Of a stretch of DNA of 64,000 bases, positions 8,720 through 19,834 are shown one piece after another. Numbering within the stretch: position 1 is the stretch's first letter; each line of letters opens with the position of its first letter. Source of the DNA: Pseudomonas veronii. Its GTDB lineage: Bacteria; Pseudomonadota; Gammaproteobacteria; Pseudomonadales; Pseudomonadaceae. The stretch is taken from positions 1 through 64,000 of the forward strand of contig NZ_JYLL01000006.1 in the NCBI RefSeq assembly GCF_001439695.1, given 5' to 3'. The translations under genes were made by a program, and so were the position numbers. Under the pieces are notes generated by a model, which worked only from the letters and a program-made list of their open reading frames with translations, had not been told where the DNA came from and did no database searches.

Positions 8720-8796
8720 GACAGGCATCCACAGCGGGTTTGATGGCCACGCTAAGGGCGCCTGCGACAACCTGGCAAGCACCGCCCGAGACAAAC

Positions 8797-8810
8797 TTGA
8801 TCGTGATCAA
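8797..8810. promoter_or_regulatory. ANR/DNR (FNR-type) box between nirQ and nirS
   Basis: TTGATCGTGATCAA is a perfect match to TTGAT-N4-ATCAA. It lies 105 bases before nirS and 78 bases before nirQ. One palindrome between divergent genes can serve both; Dnr activates nirS and nirQ in P. aeruginosa through such a shared site. This predicts induction under low oxygen with nitrogen oxides. Confidence 0.93.
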
Positions 8811-8902
8811 GCGAAGTTTGCGGTGCTGCCCCCTAGTCTGGCCCCGCACGAAGAACCTGCGCCCCGCACCGTGTTGCGAGGCAACGCAAAGGTCCCGCCT
8901 GA

Positions 8903-10588
<1,686 letters not shown>

Positions 10589-10612
10589 GCCCCATCAACA
10601 CAAGGACTTCCG

Positions 10613-10927
10613 ATGAAAAATACTCTCCTCGCACTGCTGACCTGTGCCGCCGCATTCAGTCTGCAACCGGCCTTCGCCCAAGACGGGCTGGCCTTGTTCA
10701 GCAGCAAACCCTGCGTCGGCTGCCACATGGTTGACAGCAAACTGGTGGGGCCGGCCTTGAAGGACGTCGCGGCCAAGAACGCCGGGGTGAAAGACGCCGC
10801 CGTGACCCTCGCCAGCCACATCAAAAACGGCACCCAAGGCAACTGGGGGCCGGTTCCGATGCCACCGAATATGGTGACGGAAGACGAAGCCAAGGTCTTG
10901 GCCGAATGGGTCCTGACCTTGAAATAA
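10613..10927 (+). CDS. nirM: Cytochrome c551 NirM
   Basis: This encodes 104 residues: a signal peptide (cleavage after about AFA, 22), a heme site CVGCH at 34-38, and the axial methionine region [21 protein letters not shown]. It is the small class I cytochrome c that donates electrons to NirS from the bc1 complex. It lies 24 bases after nirS, the classical nirSM pair. Confidence 0.96.
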   Translation: MKNTLLALLTCAAAFSLQPAFAQDGLALFSSKPCVGCHMVDSKLVGPALKDVAAKNAGVKDAAVTLASHIKNGTQGNWGPVPMPPNMVTEDEAKVLAEWVLTLK

Positions 10928-10943
10928 GCACAAGGAGCGCGCC

Positions 10944-11261
10944 ATGAATGCATCGATGATCGGTACGGCCATGGCGCTGTTCCTGCTGATTCCCACGTGG
11001 GCGCTGGCCACACCGGACGCCGCCCGCCTCGAACACCTGCTGACCCAGGACTGTGGCGCCTGCCACGGCCTGTACCTCACCGGCGGCCTGGGCCCGCCCC
11101 TCACCCCGGCGGCCCTCGCCGGGCAAAGCCGCGACAGCCTGACCGCCACCATTACCTACGGCCGCCCTGCCCGCGCGATGCCCGGCTGGGCGCCGTTGCT
11201 CAGTTCCAGCGAGATCGCCTGGCTGGTCGAACGCCTCTTGCAAGGAAGCCCCGCACCATGA
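10944..11261 (+). CDS. nirC: Cytochrome c55x NirC
   Basis: This encodes 105 residues: a signal peptide (to about residue 22), one heme c site CGACH at 37-41 and a methionine ligand region (RAMPGWAPLL). NirC is a periplasmic monoheme cytochrome. It can give electrons to NirS and has been linked to the last steps of heme d1 assembly. Its stop overlaps the nirF start (ATGATG). Confidence 0.94.
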   Translation: MNASMIGTAMALFLLIPTWALATPDAARLEHLLTQDCGACHGLYLTGGLGPPLTPAALAGQSRDSLTATITYGRPARAMPGWAPLLSSSEIAWLVERLLQGSPAP

Positions 11262-12427
11262 TGCGCCCCACTCTTCTATCGCTGTGCCTGCTGCTCGGTG
11301 CCTGTGCCCAACCACCGCTGCGCGGGACTGGCGACCTGGGCCTGGTGATCGAACGCGCCAGCGCCAGTGTGCAAATCATCGAGACCAGCGGGATGACGGA
11401 GCTGGGCCGGATCGACGGCTTGGGCGACCTGTCCCACGCCTCGGCGGTGTTTTCCCGCGACCAGCGCTACGCCTACATTTTCGGCCGCGATGGCGGCCTG
11501 ACCAAAGTCGACCTGCTGCGCCAACGCGTTGAAAAACGCATCATCCAGGGTGGCAACAGCATCGGCGGCGCCATCAGCCAGGATGGCCGCCTGATTGCCG
11601 TGTCCAACTACCAACCCGGCGGGGTCAAGGTGTTCGATGCGCAGACCCTGGCCCAGCTGGCCGACATTCCCGCCACGCCCCTGGCCGGCGGCAAACGCTC
11701 GCGGGTGGTGGGCCTGGTGGATGCGCCCGGCCAGCGCTTCGTGTTCAGCCTGTTCGACACCGGCGAGATCTGGAGCGCCGACTTCAGCCAGAGCAACACC
11801 CCGCAGATCACCCGGTTCCGCGGCATCGGCGAACAACCCTACGACGCGCTAATCACTGCCGATGGCCGTTACTACATGGCCGGGCTGTTCGGTGAGGACG
11901 GCATGGCCCAGCTCGACCTGTGGCATCCCGAGCACGGGGTCAAACGCGTGCTCGCGGATTACGGGCGCGGCCAGGCAAAACTGCCGGTGTACAAGATGCC
12001 CCATCTCGAAGGCTGGGCCGTGGCCGACAACCAAGCCTTCGTGCCCGCCGTCGGCCATCACCAGGTGCTGGTGATGGATGCACGCAGCTGGCAGCAGACC
12101 GCCGCCATCGACGTCGCCGGCCAACCGATTTTCGTCACCGCACGCCCCGACGGGCGCCAGCTGTGGGTCAATTTCGCCTACCCGGACAACGACCGCGTAC
12201 AGGTGATCGACACCGAGACCCACAAAGTGGTGGCCGACCTGCGCCCCGGTCCCGGGGTGCTGCACATGGAGTTCACCGGGCGTGGCGAACAGCTCTGGCT
12301 GTCGGTGCGCGACGGTGAGCAGGTGCAGGTCTGGGACCCGTACCGCATGACCTTGCTCAAGACCTTGCCGGCCTTGAGTCCCAGTGGAATTTTCTTCAGC
12401 AGCCGCGCGCAAAAAATGGGGTATTGA
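11258..12427 (+). CDS. nirF: Heme d1 biosynthesis protein NirF
   Basis: This encodes 389 residues from the ATG at 11258, overlapping the nirC stop. It starts with a lipoprotein-type signal (LCLLLGAC) and so is probably tethered in the periplasm. The rest is a propeller-like protein related to the d1 domain of NirS (VFSRDQRYAYIFGRDGGLTK, AISQDGRLIAVSNYQPGGVK). NirF is required for heme d1 synthesis and binds late tetrapyrrole intermediates. No heme c motif is present, which separates it from NirS and NirN. Confidence 0.95.
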   Translation: MMRPTLLSLCLLLGACAQPPLRGTGDLGLVIERASASVQIIETSGMTELGRIDGLGDLSHASAVFSRDQRYAYIFGRDGGLTKVDLLRQRVEKRIIQGGNSIGGAISQDGRLIAVSNYQPGGVKVFDAQTLAQLADIPATPLAGGKRSRVVGLVDAPGQRFVFSLFDTGEIWSADFSQSNTPQITRFRGIGEQPYDALITADGRYYMAGLFGEDGMAQLDLWHPEHGVKRVLADYGRGQAKLPVYKMPHLEGWAVADNQAFVPAVGHHQVLVMDARSWQQTAAIDVAGQPIFVTARPDGRQLWVNFAYPDNDRVQVIDTETHKVVADLRPGPGVLHMEFTGRGEQLWLSVRDGEQVQVWDPYRMTLLKTLPALSPSGIFFSSRAQKMGY

Positions 12428-12428
12428 G

Positions 12429-12887
12429 ATGGACCTTGACCTGCTTAGCCGTCAATTGATCGAACGTTACCAGCACGGCATGCCGCTGTGCGCCGAACCT
12501 TATCGCGAAATGGCCCAGGTGCTGGGCTGCAGCGAGGCCCAATTGATGAGGTGCCTGCACCGCCTGGAACTGGCCGGTTCGCTGTCGCGGGTCGGCCCGG
12601 TGTTCGAACACACCCGCGCCGGCGCCAGCACCCTGGCTGCCCTGGCGGTGCCGGTCGAACGCCTGGAACAGGTGGCACGGCGCGTCAGCCAGTACCCGGA
12701 AGTCAACCACAACTATGCGCGCGAGCATCAGTACAACCTGTGGTTCGTGTTGACCGGCCCACACCGTCAGCACCTGCGACAGATCCTCGACGAGCTGGAA
12801 CAAGACACCGGCCTCATTCCCCTGGATCTGCCGATGCTCACCGCCTATCGCATCGACCTCGGGTTCTCCCTGGGAGCGCATCCGTGA
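12429..12887 (+). CDS. nirD: Siroheme decarboxylase subunit NirD
   Basis: This encodes 152 residues of the AsnC/Lrp-like siroheme decarboxylase family. A winged helix N-terminal part (MDLDLLSRQLIERYQHGMPL) is followed by an RAM-like half with NHNYAREHQYNLWFVLTG, the segment carrying conserved His and Arg residues. With NirL, NirG and NirH it forms the complex that decarboxylates siroheme to 12,18-didecarboxysiroheme. The start lies one base after the nirF stop. Despite the Lrp-like fold it is an enzyme subunit. Confidence 0.94.
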   Translation: MDLDLLSRQLIERYQHGMPLCAEPYREMAQVLGCSEAQLMRCLHRLELAGSLSRVGPVFEHTRAGASTLAALAVPVERLEQVARRVSQYPEVNHNYAREHQYNLWFVLTGPHRQHLRQILDELEQDTGLIPLDLPMLTAYRIDLGFSLGAHP

Positions 12888-13399
12888 TCATCCCGCTGAG
12901 CCAAGAGCAAATGCTCGACCTGCGCCAATGCCTGGAACGCGGCTTGCCTCTTGTCTCGCGGCCCTACGACAACCTCGCCGAACAGATCGGCGCGCATCAC
13001 GACCAGGTGTTGCAGCAGATGCAGCAATGGCAGGACCAGGGCCTGTTCCGCCGTGTCGGCCTGGTGCTCAATCACCGCGCCCTGGGCTTTGTCGCCAATG
13101 CCATGCTGGTGCTGGACGTGCCCGATGCGCTGGTGGACGAAGTGGGCAACCGCCTGGGCCGCGCGCCCGGTGTCAACCTGTGTTACCAGCGCCCACGCCG
13201 CCTGCCGCAGTGGCGCTACAACCTGTTCTGCATGGTGCATGGCCGCGAACGCGAGGAGGTCACGGCGCATATCCAGCGGATGCTGGAACAGCAGCAACTG
13301 AGTGACCTGCCGCACCAGTTGCTGTTCAGCACCCACGCCTTCAAGCAATGCGGCGGGCGCTTTACGCCGCCGTCGTCGCAGGTATGGGCCCATGGATGA
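12884..13399 (+). CDS. nirL: Siroheme decarboxylase subunit NirL
   Basis: This encodes 171 residues from a GTG at 12884 that overlaps the nirD stop (GTGA). It is the same family as NirD; the conserved stretch reads NLCYQRPRRLPQWRYNLFCMVHG. It belongs to the NirDLGH group. Four separate genes, with no fusion, are the Pseudomonas state. The GTG is preferred because the overlap gives translational coupling and the conserved N-terminus begins there. Confidence 0.93.
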   Translation: MIIPLSQEQMLDLRQCLERGLPLVSRPYDNLAEQIGAHHDQVLQQMQQWQDQGLFRRVGLVLNHRALGFVANAMLVLDVPDALVDEVGNRLGRAPGVNLCYQRPRRLPQWRYNLFCMVHGREREEVTAHIQRMLEQQQLSDLPHQLLFSTHAFKQCGGRFTPPSSQVWAHG

Positions 13400-13835
13400 T
13401 CTCGACCGGCGCCTGATCAATCGCCTGCAACACGGCCTGCCGCTGGTGCGCGAACCCTGGCGGCAGGTGGCGCAGGAACTGCACAGCCACCCGAGTGAAG
13501 TGCTCGACCGCCTGCACGACCTGCTCGAAGACGGGGTGCTGACGCGCTTCGGGCCGATGTTCGATGTCGAGCGCCTCGGCGGCGCCTTCACCCTGGCCGC
13601 GCTGGCCGTACCCGACGCGCGCTTTGACGCGGTCGCCGAACAACTCAACGCGCTGCCCCAGGTGGCCCACAACTACCGCCGCGAACACCGCTGGAACATG
13701 TGGTTCGTGCTGGCCTGCGGCACCGAGGCCGAACTGGCCGCCACGCTGTCCCGCATCGAGACCCTGACGGGGTTGGCGGTGCTCAATCTGCCGAAGGAGC
13801 AAACCTACCATGTCGGTCTGTATTTCCCGGTCTGA
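13392..13835 (+). CDS. nirG: Siroheme decarboxylase subunit NirG
   Basis: This encodes 147 residues starting at 13392 (MDDLDRRLINRLQHGLPLV), overlapping nirL by eight bases. Its layout is very close to NirD, with VAHNYRREHRWNMWFVLACG as the conserved segment, so the D/G and L/H pairs look like duplicated halves. It acts in siroheme decarboxylation. Upstream in-frame codons lie inside nirL and are not needed. Confidence 0.93.
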   Translation: MDDLDRRLINRLQHGLPLVREPWRQVAQELHSHPSEVLDRLHDLLEDGVLTRFGPMFDVERLGGAFTLAALAVPDARFDAVAEQLNALPQVAHNYRREHRWNMWFVLACGTEAELAATLSRIETLTGLAVLNLPKEQTYHVGLYFPV

Positions 13836-14310
13836 CCACCACCTGGCCCTGCGCCTGGTCGCCCTCACCCAGGGTGGCCTGCCGCTGCTGGACGATCCCT
13901 GGGCCTGGCTCGCCGAGCAGTTGGGCATCAGCGTCGAGTCGACCCTCGACTTGCTCAAGCACCTGCAGGCTGAAGGCGCGATCCGGCGTGTCGCCGCCGT
14001 GCCCAACCATTACCGCCTGGGTTATCGCCACAACGGCATGACCGTGTGGGACGTGGCCGACGTGCAGATGCCGCGCCTGGGCGAATTGATCGGTGCGCAG
14101 CCGTTTGTCAGCCATTGCTACCGCCGCCCGCGCCGTCCCGACTGGCCCTACAACCTGTTCGCCATGGTGCATGGGCGTAGCCGCGAGGAAATCGACAGCT
14201 ACCGCGAACACCTGCGGTTCCTGCTCGGCGATGCCTGCCGCGGCGACGAGATGCTGGTGAGCAGCCGCATCCTGAAAAAAACCGGCCTGCGCCTGACGCC
14301 GGCACCTTAG
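13810..14310 (+). CDS. nirH: Siroheme decarboxylase subunit NirH
   Basis: This encodes 166 residues, overlapping nirG by 26 bases. It shares with NirL the VSHCYRRPRRPDWPYNLFAM motif. It is the fourth member of the decarboxylase complex. It is followed by nirJ after 12 bases with an AAGGAG site. Confidence 0.93.
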   Translation: MSVCISRSDHHLALRLVALTQGGLPLLDDPWAWLAEQLGISVESTLDLLKHLQAEGAIRRVAAVPNHYRLGYRHNGMTVWDVADVQMPRLGELIGAQPFVSHCYRRPRRPDWPYNLFAMVHGRSREEIDSYREHLRFLLGDACRGDEMLVSSRILKKTGLRLTPAP

Positions 14311-14322
14311 AAGGAGCGTCCT

Positions 14323-15504
14323 ATGCTACGGATCAGTCAGTACCTGCGTACCCTGGCCGGAAAATGCCCGCCGCCCCGCACCTCGCCGCCCGGCAAGGAG
14401 CGGCCGCCGGTGGTGATCTGGAACCTGCTGCGGCGTTGCAACCTCACCTGCAAACACTGTTACGCCACCAGCGCCGACAGCGTGTTCCGCGATGAACTGG
14501 ACACCCCGGCGGCGCTCCAGGTGATCGACGATTTGCACGCGGCCGGGGTGCGTGTGCTGATTCTGTCGGGCGGCGAACCGCTGCTGCGCGCAGACCTGTT
14601 CCAGCTCAGCGCCTATGCCCGGGACAAAGGTTTTTTCGTCGCGCTGTCGAGCAACGGCACGCTGATCGACGAACACAATATCCAGCAGATCACCGACGCG
14701 CGCTTCGACTACGTGGGCATCAGCATTGACGGCCTGCAGGCGACCCACGATGCGTTTCGCCAGTTGCAGGGCAGCTTCCAGCGCTCGATGCACGCCATCC
14801 GTCTGTGCCGCGAGGCCGGCATTCGCGTGGGCCTGCGCACCACCCTGACCCAGGAAAACCATGGGCAGTTGCCGCAACTGCTGGCGCTGATGCGTGACTA
14901 CGATGTGCAGAAGTTCTACCTGTCGCACCTCAACTACAGCGGGCGCGGCAAACGCAGCCGGCAGTTGGACGCGCACCGGCAGATGAGCCGCGATGCGATG
15001 ACGCTGATTTTCCAGCAGGCCTGGCACGACATCGAAAACGGCGTCGACAGTGACTTCGTCAGCGGCAACAACGACGCCGACGCCGTGCTGTTGCTGCAGT
15101 GGGTCCACCAGCATCTGCCCGAGCATTATCCGCAGCTGGAACACCTGCTGCACGGCTGGGGCGGCAATGCGTCGGGCAGCGGCATCGCCAATATCGACAA
15201 CACCGGCGAGGTACACCCCGACACGTACTGGTGGCAGCACTCGGTGGGCAATGTGCGCAACACCACGTTCCGCCAGCTCTGGCTGGACCGGCCCGACCCG
15301 TTGCTGCTGCGCCTGCGCGAACACCCGCGGACCATCGGCGGGCGGTGTGCCGAGTGTCGCTGGCTGCCGATCTGCAACGGCAACACACGCACCCGCGCCT
15401 GGGCCAACGGCGACCTTTGGGGCCCCGATCCGGGTTGCCACCTCAGCGACGCCGAGATCGCCCTGCAGCCTCGCAACCTGATCCCTTGCTCGACCACCCG
15501 GTGA
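14323..15504 (+). CDS. nirJ: Radical SAM heme d1 synthase NirJ
   Basis: This encodes 393 residues. The radical SAM cluster motif CNLTCKHC lies at 39-46, followed by the GGEP motif (LILSGGEPLLRADLF). A C-terminal SPASM-type auxiliary cluster region reads CAECRWLPICNGNTR with a further Cys in DPGCHLSD. NirJ removes the two propionate side chains of didecarboxysiroheme on the way to the d1 oxo groups. It is cytoplasmic and belongs to the nir operon. Confidence 0.95.
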   Translation: MLRISQYLRTLAGKCPPPRTSPPGKERPPVVIWNLLRRCNLTCKHCYATSADSVFRDELDTPAALQVIDDLHAAGVRVLILSGGEPLLRADLFQLSAYARDKGFFVALSSNGTLIDEHNIQQITDARFDYVGISIDGLQATHDAFRQLQGSFQRSMHAIRLCREAGIRVGLRTTLTQENHGQLPQLLALMRDYDVQKFYLSHLNYSGRGKRSRQLDAHRQMSRDAMTLIFQQAWHDIENGVDSDFVSGNNDADAVLLLQWVHQHLPEHYPQLEHLLHGWGGNASGSGIANIDNTGEVHPDTYWWQHSVGNVRNTTFRQLWLDRPDPLLLRLREHPRTIGGRCAECRWLPICNGNTRTRAWANGDLWGPDPGCHLSDAEIALQPRNLIPCSTTR

Positions 15505-15548
15505 CACAACCGGGGGCAGCCTACCTGATGATGTATCAAGGACGTCTC

Positions 15549-16373
15549 ATGCACACTCCGACCACCTTACCTGCCAGTTTGCACAGCCCCTTCCACCCCG
15601 GCGAAGTCGCCTTGGTGGGCGCCGGCCCCGGCGACCCGCGCCTGCTGACCCTGCGGGCCTGGAGCCTGCTGATGCAGGCCGATGCGGTGGTCTTCGACCG
15701 GTTGATCAGCGCCGAGATGTTGGCGCTGATCCCGCTGACCTGCGCGCGCCATTACGTCGGCAAGGCCAGCGGCTGTCACAGCCTGCCCCAGGATCAACTC
15801 AACGAACTGCTGGCCGAACTGGCCGACCAGGGGCAACGGGTGGTGCGCCTCAAGGGCGGCGACCCGTTTATCTTCGGCCGTGGCGCCGAAGAGCTGGAAT
15901 ACCTGCTGGCCCGAGGCGTGCCCTGCCAGGTGGTGCCGGGCATCACCGCCGCGTCCGGGTGCAGCGCCTATGCCGGCATCCCCCTGACCCACCGCGATCT
16001 GGTCAACTCCTGCCGCTTCGTCACCGGGCACCTGCAACGCGACGGCGCGTTGAAGCTGCCTTGGGCCAGCCTTGCCGAGCCGAGCCAGACGCTGGTGTTC
16101 TACATGGGCCTGTCGAACCTCGCGCTGATCGCCGAACACCTGGTGGCGGCGGGCCTGCCGGCGGACACCCCAGCGGCGCTGATCAGCAACGGCGCGCGAG
16201 CCGACCAGCAGGTGGCCCGTGGCACCCTACGCCAGTTGCCGACGATGGCCGCCGACTGCGAACCCGGTGTGCCGACCCTGACGGTGATCGGCCATGTGGT
16301 CAACCTGTTCGCCGGAGCCGCCCTGCACTTCCCCGCCAGCCTGTCGCCGGCCCGCGAAGCGGTGGCGGTATGA
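15549..16373 (+). CDS. nirE: Uroporphyrinogen III C-methyltransferase NirE
   Basis: This encodes 274 residues. Start 15549 (MHTPTTLPASLHSPFHPGEV) is chosen because AAGGA lies seven bases before it; ATG codons at 15528 and 15531 lack this. SUMT signatures are VALVGAGPGDPRLLTLRA, VVRLKGGDPFIFGRG and VVPGITAASGCSAYAGIPLTHR. It makes precorrin-2 from uroporphyrinogen III, the first committed step toward siroheme and heme d1, dedicated here to nitrite reduction. The stop overlaps the nirN start (ATGA). Confidence 0.95.
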   Translation: MHTPTTLPASLHSPFHPGEVALVGAGPGDPRLLTLRAWSLLMQADAVVFDRLISAEMLALIPLTCARHYVGKASGCHSLPQDQLNELLAELADQGQRVVRLKGGDPFIFGRGAEELEYLLARGVPCQVVPGITAASGCSAYAGIPLTHRDLVNSCRFVTGHLQRDGALKLPWASLAEPSQTLVFYMGLSNLALIAEHLVAAGLPADTPAALISNGARADQQVARGTLRQLPTMAADCEPGVPTLTVIGHVVNLFAGAALHFPASLSPAREAVAV

Positions 16374-17824
16374 AACGCCTGCTACTGCTGCCCTTGCTCT
16401 GGGCCGCCGCCGCCCACGGCACGCCGGCCGAGGACTACCAGCGTCACTGCGCGAGCTGCCATGGCGTCAACCGCATCGGCGCCAGCGGCCCGGCGTTACT
16501 GCCGGAAAGCCTGGGGCGGATCAAGCCGGAGGAAGTGCGCAAGGTCATCGAGCAAGGGCGCCCGGCCAGTCAGATGGCGGCGTTTGCACCACAGTTGAGC
16601 GCTGCGCAGATCGACGGCCTGGCGAATTTCCTGCAGCAACCGCCTGCCACACCGGCGACCTGGAACGAGCAGGACATCCATAACAGCCACACCCTGCTGG
16701 CAGACCTGAGCCGCTTGCCGACTACGCCTCAGCATCACGCCGACCCGCTCAACCTGTTTGTGGTGGTGGAGTCCGGCGACCATCACATCGACATTCTCGA
16801 CGGTGACACCTTTGCCGTGCTGGACCGCTTCCCGACCCATTTCGCGGTCCACGGCGGGCCGAAATTTTCCCCCGATGGGCGCTTTGTGTACTTCGCCTCG
16901 CGCGACGGCTGGATCAGCCTGTACGACCTGCACAACCTCAAGCTGATCGCCGAAACCCGCGTGGCGCTCAACACCCGCAACCTCGCGGTGAGCAAGGACG
17001 GGCGCTGGGTGCTGGTGGGCAATTACCTGCCGGGCAACCTGGTGGTGCTGGATGCCCGCGACCTGTCGCTGGTCAAGACCCTCGACACCGCGTCGCGGGT
17101 CAGCGCGGTGTACACCGCCCCGCCGCGCAACAGCTTTATCGTGGCACTCAAGGACGTGAATGAAGTCTGGGAACTGTCCTATGCCGCCGCCCGACCCAGC
17201 TTCGAACCGCGGCGCATCCAGGCCCAGGACGTGCTCGATGACTTTTCGTTTTCCCCGGATTATCGCCAACTGGTCGCCACCTCACGCAAGGCCGGCGGCG
17301 GCCAGGTAATCGATCTGGACACCGGCCACGTGGTCACCGACATCCCACTGTCCGGCATGCCGCACCTGGGCTCGGGGACGTATTGGCAGCGCAACGGTGA
17401 GTGGGTGTTTGCCACGCCCAATATCAGCAAGGGGCAAATCTCGGTGATCGACCTCAAGACCTGGAAGCTGATCAAGCAGATCCCCACCCTCGGCCCGGGC
17501 TTTTTCATGCGCAGCCATGCCAATTCGCGCTATGTGTGGAGCGATGTGTTTTTCGGGCCGGACAACGATGCGATTCACCTGATCGACAAACAGACCCTGG
17601 AAATCGCCCACACCCTACGCCCAATGCCGGGCAAGACCGCCGCCCACGTGGAATTCACCCGCGACGGCCGCTACCTGTTGCTGAGCATCTGGGCCAACGA
17701 TGGGGCGTTGATCGTCTATGACAGCCAGACACTCAAGGAGATCAAGCGCATCCCGATGAACAAACCGTCGGGCAAGTACAACGTGGGCAACAAAGTCGAA
17801 TTTGCCGAAGGCACATCACACTGA
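16370..17824 (+). CDS. nirN: Dihydro-heme d1 dehydrogenase NirN
   Basis: This encodes 484 residues: a signal peptide (1-17), a heme c site CASCH at 27-31 and an eight-bladed d1-type propeller (KFSPDGRFVYFASRDGWISL, HVEFTRDGRYLLLSIWANDG). It resembles NirS but lacks its active-site region. NirN introduces the last double bond into the d1 acrylate chain in the periplasm and interacts with NirF and NirS. It is the last gene of the operon; the tandem repeat array follows after 61 bases. Confidence 0.95.
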   Translation: MKRLLLLPLLWAAAAHGTPAEDYQRHCASCHGVNRIGASGPALLPESLGRIKPEEVRKVIEQGRPASQMAAFAPQLSAAQIDGLANFLQQPPATPATWNEQDIHNSHTLLADLSRLPTTPQHHADPLNLFVVVESGDHHIDILDGDTFAVLDRFPTHFAVHGGPKFSPDGRFVYFASRDGWISLYDLHNLKLIAETRVALNTRNLAVSKDGRWVLVGNYLPGNLVVLDARDLSLVKTLDTASRVSAVYTAPPRNSFIVALKDVNEVWELSYAAARPSFEPRRIQAQDVLDDFSFSPDYRQLVATSRKAGGGQVIDLDTGHVVTDIPLSGMPHLGSGTYWQRNGEWVFATPNISKGQISVIDLKTWKLIKQIPTLGPGFFMRSHANSRYVWSDVFFGPDNDAIHLIDKQTLEIAHTLRPMPGKTAAHVEFTRDGRYLLLSIWANDGALIVYDSQTLKEIKRIPMNKPSGKYNVGNKVEFAEGTSH

Positions 17825-17885
17825 ACCTCGCGCCGGGCACCTGCTCGCCAGCGAGGAAACCCCGGCATGGGTTGAAATGGAAATC

Positions 17886-18900
17886 GACAACTCCCACAAA
17901 GAGACCGCGCTGCGGGCGGACATGGTGATCTACTGTGGGAGGTGTCGAGCCCCGGCGAGGCTGCGACGGGGCCGGTACTGCTGACAGTTTTGCTGCCTGA
18001 CCGTCCGCTATCGCAGCCTCGCTGAAGCTCGACAGCTCCCACAAGGAGACCTCGGTGCGGCCGGACATGGTGATCTACTGTGGGAAGTGTCGAGCCCTGG
18101 CGAGGCTGCGACGGGGCCGGTACTGCTGACATTTTTGGCGCCTGACAGCCCGCTATCGCAGCCTCGCTGAAGCTCGACAGCTCCCACAAGGAGACCGCGC
18201 TGCGGGCTGACATGGCGATCTACTGTGGGAGGTGTCGAGCCCCGGCGAGGCTGCGACGGGGCCGGTACTGCTGACTTTTTTGCTGCCTGACCGTCCGCTA
18301 TCGCAGCCTCGCTGAAGCTCGACAGCTCCTACAAAGGGACCGCGCTGCGGCCGGACATGGCGATCTACTGTGGGAGGTGTCGAGCCCCGGCGAGGCTGCG
18401 ACGGGGCCGGTACTGCTGATATTTTTGGCGCCTGACCGTCCGCTATCGCAGCCTCGCTGAAGCTCGACAGCTCCCACAAGGGGACCGCGGTGCGGGCGGA
18501 CATGGCGATCTACTGTGGGAGGTGTCGAGCCCTGGCGAGGCTGCGACGGGGCCGGTACTGCTGACAGTTTTGCTGGCTGACCGTCCGCTATCGCAGCCTC
18601 GCTGAAGCTCGACAGCTCCCACAAGGAGACCGCGCTGCGGGCGGACATGGCGATCTACTGTGGGAGGTGTCGAGCCCTGGCGAGGCTGCGACGGGGCCGG
18701 TACTGCTGACTTTTTTGCTAGCTGACAGCCCGCTATCGCAGCCTCGCTGAAGCTCGACAGCTCCCACAAGGAGACCGCGCTGCGGGCTGACATGGCGATC
18801 TACTGTGGGAGGTGTCGAGCCCCGGCGAGGCTGCGACGGGGCCGGTACTGCTGACAGTTTTGCTGGCTGACAGCCCGCTATCGCAGCCTCATGCTCGTTC
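17886..18900. repeat. Seven tandem 145-bp units containing REPIN-like inverted repeats
   Basis: Units begin at 17886, 18031, 18176, 18321, 18466, 18611 and 18756 and are nearly identical with an exact 145-base period. Each holds two opposed arms (GGAGGTGTCGAGCCCCGGCG and its counterpart ending GAAGCTCGACAGCTCCCACA) that would fold into a long hairpin. Differences cluster in the spacer (for example ACAGTTTTGCTGC against ATTTTTGGCGC). The array lies between the convergent ends of nirN and the sorbitol dehydrogenase gene. Open frames across it shift with each unit, as 145 is not a multiple of three, and are not genes. Confidence 0.97.
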
Positions 18901-18923
18901 CCACATGTTGATCGGTGTATGAC

Positions 18924-19697
18924 CTAACTCATCCAGTTCCCGCCATCGACGTTGTAGGTCTGGGCGACGACATAGTCGGCGTCCTTCGACGCGAGGAAGA
19001 TCGCCATACCGGTGAGGTCTTCAGCGGTGCCCATGCGTCCGAACGGCACCTCGTCGCCTACTCGCTGCTTCTTCTCGCCCGGCGCCAGGCCTTCGTGCTT
19101 GGCGAACAGTGCGTCCACCCCGTCCCAATGCTCGCCGTCGACCACGCCCGGGGCGATGGCGTTGACGTTGATGCCCTGCTTGATCAGGTTCAGCCCCGCC
19201 GATTGGGTGAGGCTGATCACCGCCGCCTTGCTCGCGCAGTACACCGCGACCAGCGGCTCGCCACGCCGCCCCGCCTGGCTGGCCATGTTGATGATCTTGC
19301 CGCCGTGGCCCTGGCGGATCATCTGCCGGGCCGCGGCCTGCAGGGTGAACAGGGTGCCGGCGACGTTGATCGAGAACAGCCGCTCGACACTCTCGCGGGT
19401 GATGTCGACAATCGGCGCCAGATCGAACAGCGCCGCGTTGTTGATCAGAATATCCAGCTGGCCGGCATGGGCCACCACGGCGGCAATCGCGGCGTCGATC
19501 GACGCCTGGTCGGTGACGTCCATTGCCACCGCGTAAGCCTGCGGGCCCAGTTCGGCTGCTGTGGCCTGGGCCCGCTGCAGGTCGATATCGGCGATGGCAA
19601 CCGTGGCGCCTTCATGGATATAGGCCTGGGCAAAGGCGCGACCGATGCCTCGCGCCGATCCGGTGATCAGCGCGCTCTTACCTTCCAGTCGTTTCAT
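18924..19697 (-). CDS. smoS: Sorbitol (L-iditol) 2-dehydrogenase, SDR family
   Basis: This encodes 257 residues, a classical short-chain dehydrogenase: cofactor loop ITGSARGIGRAF, NNAALFD, catalytic Ser in NMASQAGRRG and the YCASK motif (Tyr and Lys). The chain follows the SmoS/PolS sorbitol dehydrogenases very closely from memory (IAPGVVDGEHWDGVDALF, SQTYNVDGGNWMS-type C-terminus), which oxidise D-sorbitol to D-fructose and galactitol to tagatose with NAD. It stands alone, without the polyol ABC transporter of the mannitol/sorbitol operon, and is divergent from an AraC-type regulator. Substrate is inferred by similarity only. Confidence 0.85.
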   Translation of the reverse strand: MKRLEGKSALITGSARGIGRAFAQAYIHEGATVAIADIDLQRAQATAAELGPQAYAVAMDVTDQASIDAAIAAVVAHAGQLDILINNAALFDLAPIVDITRESVERLFSINVAGTLFTLQAAARQMIRQGHGGKIINMASQAGRRGEPLVAVYCASKAAVISLTQSAGLNLIKQGINVNAIAPGVVDGEHWDGVDALFAKHEGLAPGEKKQRVGDEVPFGRMGTAEDLTGMAIFLASKDADYVVAQTYNVDGGNWMS

Positions 19698-19834
19698 GGG
19701 GTGCGTGTCCCTCGGGCATTGATGGGGGATAACCGGCGCGTTTGATCTCGTGCTCGGCGGTGTCCACCGCTTGTTTTTATGGTCGAGGGCCGATTACAGC
19801 AGCTTGGCCGGGCCCTCACAAACCCGTGGCGAAT

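Noticed and set aside
17716..18793. Several open frames of 116-165 codons on the minus strand in the tandem repeat region
   Set aside because: They are copies of one reading of the 145-base unit; the frame shifts by one per unit, and the composition is repeat-driven, with no family resemblance.
17886..18900. CRISPR array
   Set aside because: Units are 145 bases of almost fully conserved sequence with no short direct repeat and unique spacers.
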